DNA of 64,000 nt from Allofranklinella schreckenbergeri (GTDB taxonomy: Bacteria > Pseudomonadota > Gammaproteobacteria > Burkholderiales > Burkholderiaceae_C). Both the position numbers and the translations under genes were made by a program. Shown piece by piece: positions 58,971 through 64,000 of the stretch. Location: contig NZ_RDQM01000002.1 in NCBI RefSeq assembly GCF_003703475.1, positions 182,948 to 246,947 on the forward strand. The letters run 5' to 3'. Below the pieces are notes generated by a model. It was not told the origin of the DNA, made no database searches, and saw only the letters and a list, made by a program, of their open reading frames with translations. Numbering within the stretch: the first letter of the stretch is position 1; every line of letters begins with the position of its first letter.

Positions 58971-61316
58971 ATGAAGCCAGGCGATGCAGCGCCCCGGCCA
59001 GACGCCCCAGCCGCCCCCGATCTGACCTGGCTGGACGATGGCAGCCCTTACTCCCCCCGTTTTGATGAGCGCTACCACAGCCACCACGACGGTGGCCTGG
59101 CGCAGGCGCGGGGCAGCTTTTTGCACGGCTGCGACCTGCCAGCGGCCTGGGCGCAACGCCCGCAATGGCGGGTGCTTGAAACGGGCTTTGGCCTGGGACT
59201 GAACTTTCTGGCCACCTGGCAAGCCTGGCGCGACGACCCGCAGCGCTGCGCGCGCTTGCATTTCATCTCTACCGAGGCCTATCCCGTCAGCGCCCAGGCC
59301 CTGCTGGAAGCGGCCCGCCAGCGCTACCCGGAGCTGGAGCCGCTGGCGCAGCAACTGGCCGCCCAATACACCGATATGCACACGGGCGTGCACCGCCTGA
59401 GCTTTGACGACAACCGCGTGCACCTCACCCTGGCCATTGGCGACGCCCGCGACAGCCTGCGGCAGGAAAGCTGGCAGGCCGATAGCGTGTTCCTCGATGG
59501 CTTCAGCCCCAGCCGCAACCCGCAGATGTGGAGTGTGGACATGTTCAAAGCCCTGGCGCGCTGCTGCGTGGCCGGGCATACGCGGCTAGCCAGTTGGTGC
59601 GTGGCGCGCAGCGTGCAGGACGCGCTGCGGCAATGCGGCTTTGAAGTGGAGCGCGTGCCGGGCACGCCGCCGAAAAAACACAATCTGCGCGCGCGCTATG
59701 CGCCTGCCTGGCAACCCAGTCAGCGGCGCGCTGGCGCCGCTGGTGCGCTTGGCTCCATCGCCCCTTTGCCCGAGGCCTTGCGCCAGCAGCCACAGCGCCA
59801 TTGCGTCGTCATCGGCGCGGGCATCGCCGGGGCCAGCGTGGCGCGGGCCATGGCCGAGCGGGGGTGGAGCGTCACCGTGCTGGAGCAAGCCAGCGGCCCT
59901 GCACAAGGCGCTTCGGCCCTGCCCGTGGGCTTGTTCGCCCCGCACATTTCGTCCGACGACGCACCGCTATCCAGGCTGACACGCGCGGGCGTGCGCTGCA
60001 TGCAACGCACCGCCGCCCGCCTGTTGCAACAGGGGGTGGATTGGCAGCCCTCCGGCGTGCTGGAGCACCGTATTGGCAAGCGCAGCGGTTTGCCGCCTGC
60101 GCCCGCTGCTGCGCCTGCATGTGCTGCGATGGTGTCGGAACAAGCCAGCCACCGGCCAGAAGAAGCCACCGCGCTCGATCCCGCTTCGCCCACGCCCCGC
60201 ATTCCCAGCACCGCCACGCGGCTGGCAACGCAAGCCGAGCGCCTGCATTCGGGCATAGATGCAGCGGCGGCTGCCGCCAGCGCGCATCCGGTCTTGATGC
60301 ACACCCAGGCTGGCTGGCTGCGCCCGGCGGCGCTGGTCCAGGCGCTGCTGGCGCATCCGCGCATTCGCCTGCGCACGGACTGCCGCGTCAGCACCATTGC
60401 GGCGCTGGAGCCAGCGCACCCGCAAGCGCAGAGCGCGGACAAGGGCACTGCCAGCACGCCCCACGGCGAGCATGAAAGCATGGTGCGCTGGCAGGTGCTG
60501 GGCCATGCCGCCGAACCGGACGCGACGCCATCCCCCGCAACAGGGACAACGGCCGCAGCGCCCAGCGCCCCGCCACAGCCGCTGGCCCAAGCCGATTGCC
60601 TTGTCCTGGCAGGCGGCTACGGCAGCCTGGCGCTGGCGCGCTCGGTGCAGGCAGAAGCCGCGCAGCCGCCTCAAACATCCCAAACGCCGCAAGCCCCCCA
60701 ACCTCTGGCGCACGCCGAGCTGCCTGAACGCCTTGCCCCCCCGCTGAACGCCGTGCGCGGGCAGGTGGCCTGGGGGCTGATCCCCCCTTCCAGTTCGCCA
60801 GAAAGATCGCCGCCAGAAGGGTCGCAGCCCGATTGGCCCGCCTGGCCGGTCAATGGCAAAGGCAGCCTGATCGCCATCCCCGCGCCATCGGGCCAAGGGC
60901 GCTTGTGGCTGAGCGGCGGCACGTTCGAGCGTGAAGACCCGCTGCAAGCGCCCACGCCGCAAGCCCAGGCCGATGCCTTGCGGCACAACCGCGAGCGCAT
61001 CGCGGCTTTGCTGCCAGCGGCCGGGCCTGCGCTGGCGGCACGCTTGTTTGACGGCGGTGCGCCCGTGCAGCGTTGGGGCGCTGTGCGCTGCACCGTGCCC
61101 GATCGCTTCCCGGCGTACGGCCCTTGGCTGCCCCAAGCGCGCGCGGGCAACGCGCTGCTGGCCACGGGCCTGGGTTCGCGGGGCCTGACGCTGGCGTGCT
61201 TGTGCGCGGAAATCCTCGCCGCCAGCCTGCATGCAGAGCCGCTGCCCGTGGCACGCCATCTGGCCGCATCGCTGTTTGCAGGCCGCTTTGCGGCGGCAAG
61301 GGCCGATCACCCATAA
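58971..61316 (+). CDS. mnmC: Bifunctional tRNA modification enzyme MnmC
   Basis: A 781-residue fusion that finishes mnm5s2U at tRNA wobble position 34. The N-terminal methyltransferase (about 1-245) has the SAM motif 'LETGFGLGLNFLATWQAW' and 'SVFLDGFSPSRNPQMW'. The C-terminal FAD oxidoreductase starts at about 280 ('CVVIGAGIAGASVARAMAERGWSVTVLEQA') and ends 'GLGSRGLTLACLCAEIL'. It is over 100 residues longer than E. coli MnmC because of Pro/Ala/Gln-rich inserts in the FAD part (about 375-420, 500-530 and 560-585), for example 'QTSQTPQAPQP'. I chose the ATG at 58971. Confidence 0.94.
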   Translation: MKPGDAAPRPDAPAAPDLTWLDDGSPYSPRFDERYHSHHDGGLAQARGSFLHGCDLPAAWAQRPQWRVLETGFGLGLNFLATWQAWRDDPQRCARLHFISTEAYPVSAQALLEAARQRYPELEPLAQQLAAQYTDMHTGVHRLSFDDNRVHLTLAIGDARDSLRQESWQADSVFLDGFSPSRNPQMWSVDMFKALARCCVAGHTRLASWCVARSVQDALRQCGFEVERVPGTPPKKHNLRARYAPAWQPSQRRAGAAGALGSIAPLPEALRQQPQRHCVVIGAGIAGASVARAMAERGWSVTVLEQASGPAQGASALPVGLFAPHISSDDAPLSRLTRAGVRCMQRTAARLLQQGVDWQPSGVLEHRIGKRSGLPPAPAAAPACAAMVSEQASHRPEEATALDPASPTPRIPSTATRLATQAERLHSGIDAAAAAASAHPVLMHTQAGWLRPAALVQALLAHPRIRLRTDCRVSTIAALEPAHPQAQSADKGTASTPHGEHESMVRWQVLGHAAEPDATPSPATGTTAAAPSAPPQPLAQADCLVLAGGYGSLALARSVQAEAAQPPQTSQTPQAPQPLAHAELPERLAPPLNAVRGQVAWGLIPPSSSPERSPPEGSQPDWPAWPVNGKGSLIAIPAPSGQGRLWLSGGTFEREDPLQAPTPQAQADALRHNRERIAALLPAAGPALAARLFDGGAPVQRWGAVRCTVPDRFPAYGPWLPQARAGNALLATGLGSRGLTLACLCAEILAASLHAEPLPVARHLAASLFAGRFAAARADHP

Positions 61317-61317
61317 A

Positions 61318-61398
61318 ATTTAAATCAAAAGGAAATAAAAATGCCATTTTTAGGCAAATTGGCAATCAAATAAATTTTCCTTTGAAATATAAAATTGG
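61318..61398. repeat. Dispersed intergenic palindromic element, copy 18
   Basis: Left arm AAATCAAAAGGAAATAAAA, core TGCCATTTTTAGGCA, right arm AATTTTCCTTTGAAATAT. It starts at the mnmC stop and ends at the GGAG Shine-Dalgarno of earP, so it lies inside a run of co-directional genes. Confidence 0.92.
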
Positions 61399-61406
61399 AG
61401 CATGGC

Positions 61407-62666
61407 ATGCGATGGGACATTTTTTGCCAGGTGATCGACAACTACGGCGATGCGGGCGTGTGCTGGCGGCTGGCGCGCGAGCTGAGCGCGCGCGGGCACA
61501 GCGTGCGCCTGTGGATCGACGATCCCGCCCCCCTGCACTGGCTTGGCGGCCTGCCCGCCACGGGACCGGCCGTCACCCAACCGTCCTCCCCCCCAAGCCC
61601 CATCCAGCACCAGGGTTTGACCATCCTGCCCTGGCGCCCCGGCCATGCCCAGCCCATCGCCCCGGCGCTGCTGCCCCAGGCCCGGCCTGATGCACTGCCG
61701 GGCACACTGCCCAATCCACTGCCCGATGTACTGATCGAAGCCTTTGGCTGCGACATCCCCCAACCCTACCTCCAGGCGCTGGCCCGGCAATGCCGCCCTG
61801 CGGGCGCGTCGCCCTGGCCCGTTTGGCTGAATCTGGAATACCTCAGCGCCGAGGACTACGTGCAGCGCATGCACCGCCTGCCCTCGCCTGTCATGCACGG
61901 CGCGGCGCAAGGGCGTAGCAAAACCTTTTTCTACCCCGGCTTCACCGCGCAAACGGGCGGCCTGCTGCGCGAGCAAGACCTGGCCGATCGGCAAGCGCGC
62001 TTTGACCGGGCCGCATGGCGCCGCCAATGGCTGCCTGCCGTGCCGCCCTCGCCTGCGCAGACCTTGTGGATCAGCCTGTTCGCCTACGAGCCGGCCTGCC
62101 TGCGCGATTGGCTGCACCAATGGGCTTTCCCGGCCTCGACTGCGGCCCATCCTCCCCCGGTGGTGCACCTGCTGGCCGCCGCAGGCCGCTCGCAAACCTA
62201 TTTGCGCCAATGCTGGGCGCAGTTGGGCTGGCCCGAGCCGCACGCCAGCGCTCCCTGGCAGCAGGGGCAATTGCATGTGCACTGGCTGGATTTCATGTCC
62301 CAGCCCGCCTACGACGAGCTGCTGTGGGCCTGCGATCTCAACATCGTGCGCGGCGAAGACTCGCTGGTGCGCGCGCTCTGGGCGGGCAAGCCGTTGCTCT
62401 GGCACATCTACCCGCAAGACGACAACGCCCACCACGCCAAGCTCGACGCCTTTCTGCACTGGCTGCAAGCCCCGCCCGACTGGCGGCGCGCCATGCACAC
62501 CCTCAATGGCATGAGCCAAGCCCCCCACGTCAGCCCTGCCCCCGCCAGCCCTGCCGCGCTCAGCCCCTGGCAAACCTGCGTGAGCGCCGCACGCTCCTCC
62601 CTGCTGGCACAAGACGATCTGGCCACCCAACTGCTGCATTTTGTGCAACGCAGCCAGGGGGCTTGA
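61407..62666 (+). CDS. earP: Elongation factor P arginine rhamnosyltransferase EarP
   Basis: A 419-residue GT-B glycosyltransferase that adds rhamnose from dTDP-rhamnose to an Arg of EF-P, needed for translating polyproline. 'WDIFCQVIDNYGDAGVCWRLARELSARGHSVRLWIDD' carries the catalytic Asp pair, and 'LNIVRGEDSLVRALWAGKPLLWHIYPQDDNAHHAKLDAFL' is the nucleotide-sugar site. I chose the ATG at 61407, six bases after GGAG; an ATG at 61402 is out of frame. efp, which normally adjoins earP, is not in the window. Confidence 0.95.
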   Translation: MRWDIFCQVIDNYGDAGVCWRLARELSARGHSVRLWIDDPAPLHWLGGLPATGPAVTQPSSPPSPIQHQGLTILPWRPGHAQPIAPALLPQARPDALPGTLPNPLPDVLIEAFGCDIPQPYLQALARQCRPAGASPWPVWLNLEYLSAEDYVQRMHRLPSPVMHGAAQGRSKTFFYPGFTAQTGGLLREQDLADRQARFDRAAWRRQWLPAVPPSPAQTLWISLFAYEPACLRDWLHQWAFPASTAAHPPPVVHLLAAAGRSQTYLRQCWAQLGWPEPHASAPWQQGQLHVHWLDFMSQPAYDELLWACDLNIVRGEDSLVRALWAGKPLLWHIYPQDDNAHHAKLDAFLHWLQAPPDWRRAMHTLNGMSQAPHVSPAPASPAALSPWQTCVSAARSSLLAQDDLATQLLHFVQRSQGA

Positions 62667-62768
62667 ACGCTGCACACAAGCCACGCACAGCGGCTTTTGT
62701 GGTCGTTTTCGCCTGGATGCAGAGCCATAATCGGCCCTTGTCCTTTTTCTTGTATTTGGGAGCCACCC

Positions 62769-63401
62769 TTGTTTTCCATCATCCAAGCCGCTGGCTGGCC
62801 CATCTGGCCGCTGATTTTTTGCTCCGTCATCGCCCTGGCCATCGTGGCCGAGCGTTTTTACAGCCTCAAGCGCGCCGCCATCGTTCCGCAAGGCCTGCTG
62901 AAAGAGGCGAAAACCGCCTCCTCCAAATACATCCCCCCTGCCGACGTGATCGACAAGCTGGAGCAAAACTCCGCCCTGGGCGAGCTGCTGGCGGCGGGCT
63001 TGCGCGCCCTCCAGGCCAACCCGCAAGCCAGTGAGGAAGACCTGCGCCACGCCATCCAGAACCGTGGCCGCCTGGTGGCCAACCGGCTGAACAAATTCCT
63101 GCAACCGCTGGCCACCATCGCCACCGCCGCGCCGCTGCTGGGCCTGCTGGGCACCGTGGTGGGGATGATCGCCATCTTCGCCTCGCAAGGCTCGATCGAC
63201 GTCGGCGTAGTCACGGGCGATCCGGGCCAGCTCGCGCACGGCATTTCCGTGGCCCTTTACAACACCGCCTTCGGGTTAATCGTGGCGATTCCGGCGCTGA
63301 TTTTCTGGCGCTACTTCCGCAGCCGCGTCGATAGCTACATCCTGGAGCTGGAAGTGGCCAGCGAAGATTTCGTCAAGCACTTGCGGGGTTTGCAGCCATG
63401 A
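62769..63401 (+). CDS. exbB: MotA/TolQ/ExbB proton channel family protein
   Basis: A 210-residue inner-membrane subunit with three hydrophobic segments ('IWPLIFCSVIALAIVAERFYSL', 'LATIATAAPLLGLLGTVVGMIAIF', 'GLIVAIPALIFWRYFRS'). It couples the proton gradient to outer-membrane transport or integrity with ExbD/TolR. No ATG fits; TTG at 62769 gives the conserved start 'MFSIIQAAGWPIWPLI' and follows GGGAG by 8 bases. It overlaps exbD by four bases. An upstream in-frame ATG at 62697 would add non-family residues. Confidence 0.92.
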   Translation: MFSIIQAAGWPIWPLIFCSVIALAIVAERFYSLKRAAIVPQGLLKEAKTASSKYIPPADVIDKLEQNSALGELLAAGLRALQANPQASEEDLRHAIQNRGRLVANRLNKFLQPLATIATAAPLLGLLGTVVGMIAIFASQGSIDVGVVTGDPGQLAHGISVALYNTAFGLIVAIPALIFWRYFRSRVDSYILELEVASEDFVKHLRGLQP

Positions 63402-63829
63402 ATTTCCGCGGTTCGCGCTTTCAGGACGGCACGGGCGATCCGGAGATCAACCTGATCCCCTTCATCGACATCCTGCTGGTGATCCTGATTTTTCTCATGC
63501 TCACCACCACCTACAGCCGCTACAACGAATTGCAGTTGAACCTGCCCCTGGCCAACGCCGAGCCGATGCGCGACAAGCCGCAAGAGATCGTCGTCTCGCT
63601 GGATACGGGCGGCAACTACGCAGTCGATGGCGCAGTCGTCGGCCCCGCCAGCCCCGCGCAGCTCACCAGCCTCTTGCAACAAGCCGCGCGCGCCAAGCCG
63701 CAAGCCATCGTCGTCATCAGCGCCGATGGCCTGGCCTCGCACCAATCGGTGGTTTCCATCATGGAAGCCGCACGCAACGCCGGCCTGGCCCGCGTGACAT
63801 TCGCCACCCAGGCCACACCAGGGCATTGA
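63398..63829 (+). CDS. exbD: ExbD/TolR family biopolymer transport protein
   Basis: A 143-residue bitopic protein. The single membrane helix with the conserved proton-path Asp is 'INLIPFIDILLVILIFLMLTTT'. A periplasmic domain follows ('QEIVVSLDTGGNYAVDGAVV'). It forms the energy-coupling complex with the product of exbB, which it overlaps by four bases. lpxK and kdsB, which follow exbD in many relatives, are replaced by an insertion sequence. Confidence 0.94.
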   Translation: MNFRGSRFQDGTGDPEINLIPFIDILLVILIFLMLTTTYSRYNELQLNLPLANAEPMRDKPQEIVVSLDTGGNYAVDGAVVGPASPAQLTSLLQQAARAKPQAIVVISADGLASHQSVVSIMEAARNAGLARVTFATQATPGH

Positions 63830-63876
63830 ACGCCCCACCACCGGGCAGCGCCCGCGCGCCCCTCCCCTGAAGCCTA

Positions 63877-64000
63877 GAGCGTGTTATGAACTTTGAGCCA
63901 ACCGAATCAACGGCATGGCATTGGGCAGCATGAGAATGGCAAAGACCACGAAGTGCAATCCCCCCAGTACGTCTGGCAATCGCTCGTAATCACGAGACAA
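63877..64000 (-). mobile_element. Right end of an IS5-family insertion sequence, cut by window edge
   Basis: The element starts at about 63877, after the TA in CCTAGAGCGTGTTATGAAC, 48 bases past exbD. It contains the 3' end of a transposase gene on the minus strand. The other end and the target duplication are outside the window. Confidence 0.75.
63884..64000 (-). CDS. IS5-family transposase, C-terminal fragment
   Basis: Read on the minus strand from the window edge, the frame gives 'LSRDYERLPDVLGG' and continues 'LHFVVFAILMLPNA' before ending PLIRLAQSS and TAA at 63884. 'SRDYERLP' followed by a hydrophobic tail is the C-terminus of many IS5-family DDE transposases. The catalytic residues lie outside the window. 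Whether the gene is intact is unknown. Confidence 0.78.
   Translation of the reverse strand: MSRDYERLPDVLGGLHFVVFAILMLPNAMPLIRLAQSS

Overview
The window is 64 kb of G+C-rich bacterial chromosome, tightly packed with housekeeping genes. The gene set points to a betaproteobacterium of the order Burkholderiales, and the neighbourhoods look most like Comamonadaceae. Supporting evidence includes the folC-SPOR-cvpA-purF block with trpB upstream, an AlaA-type aminotransferase followed by hom, folD next to a FixJ-type regulator and a PAS histidine kinase, exbB-exbD, EarP, and leucine-degradation genes. I cannot name a genus. No rRNA, tRNA or CRISPR was seen.

Layout. 1-7.9 kb: a parvulin foldase (cut by the window edge), bolA-yciB, a LivK-type binding protein, NAD synthetase, peptide deformylase and two LysM proteins. 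7.9-14.3 kb: purF, cvpA, a SPOR protein, folC, an unlisted 57-residue membrane ORF, and trpB. 14.4-26.5 kb: a lipoprotein, an AcrR-type repressor with a candidate operator, rlmB, murJ, a DUF3108 protein, ychF, pgeF, a sulfurtransferase, cytochrome c, a hydroxyacid dehydrogenase, an rRNA methyltransferase and an OsmC protein. 26.7-30.1 kb: methylcrotonyl-CoA carboxylase beta subunit and an acyl-CoA synthetase. 30.2-31.7 kb: an AT-richer island with a degenerate phage-type regulator and a lone lipoprotein. 31.8-42.2 kb: pncC, a group-III-like phosphofructokinase, an AraC regulator, greA, a SirB1 protein, trxA, a LiuC-type hydratase, rarA, a toxin-antitoxin pair and pyrG. 42.5-53.5 kb: priA behind two inverted DnaA boxes, folD, a two-component system, dsbB, thiM, a CNNM-type protein and superoxide dismutase. 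53.6-64 kb: a Mth938-like protein, alaA, hom, ilvE, yggX, mnmC, earP, exbB-exbD, and the end of an IS5-type insertion sequence.

The strongest structure not explained by genes is a dispersed family of about 75-85 bp imperfectly palindromic elements. I find 18 copies, all between genes. The arms are TCAAAGGAAA / TTTCCTTTGA and the core is TTTCGGCATGATGG. Seventeen of the 18 lie beside at least one gene 3' end, several starting or ending within a few bases of a stop codon, and two copies have become near-perfect hairpins. I do not recognise the family.

Many genes here lack the partners they usually have in related genomes: trpB without trpA/accD, hom without thrC, pyrG without kdsA/eno, earP without efp, exbBD without lpxK, trxA without rho. 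The genome therefore looks rearranged, and the dispersed repeats and IS elements are plausible agents. All coordinates of repeats, operators and terminators come from reading the sequence by eye.
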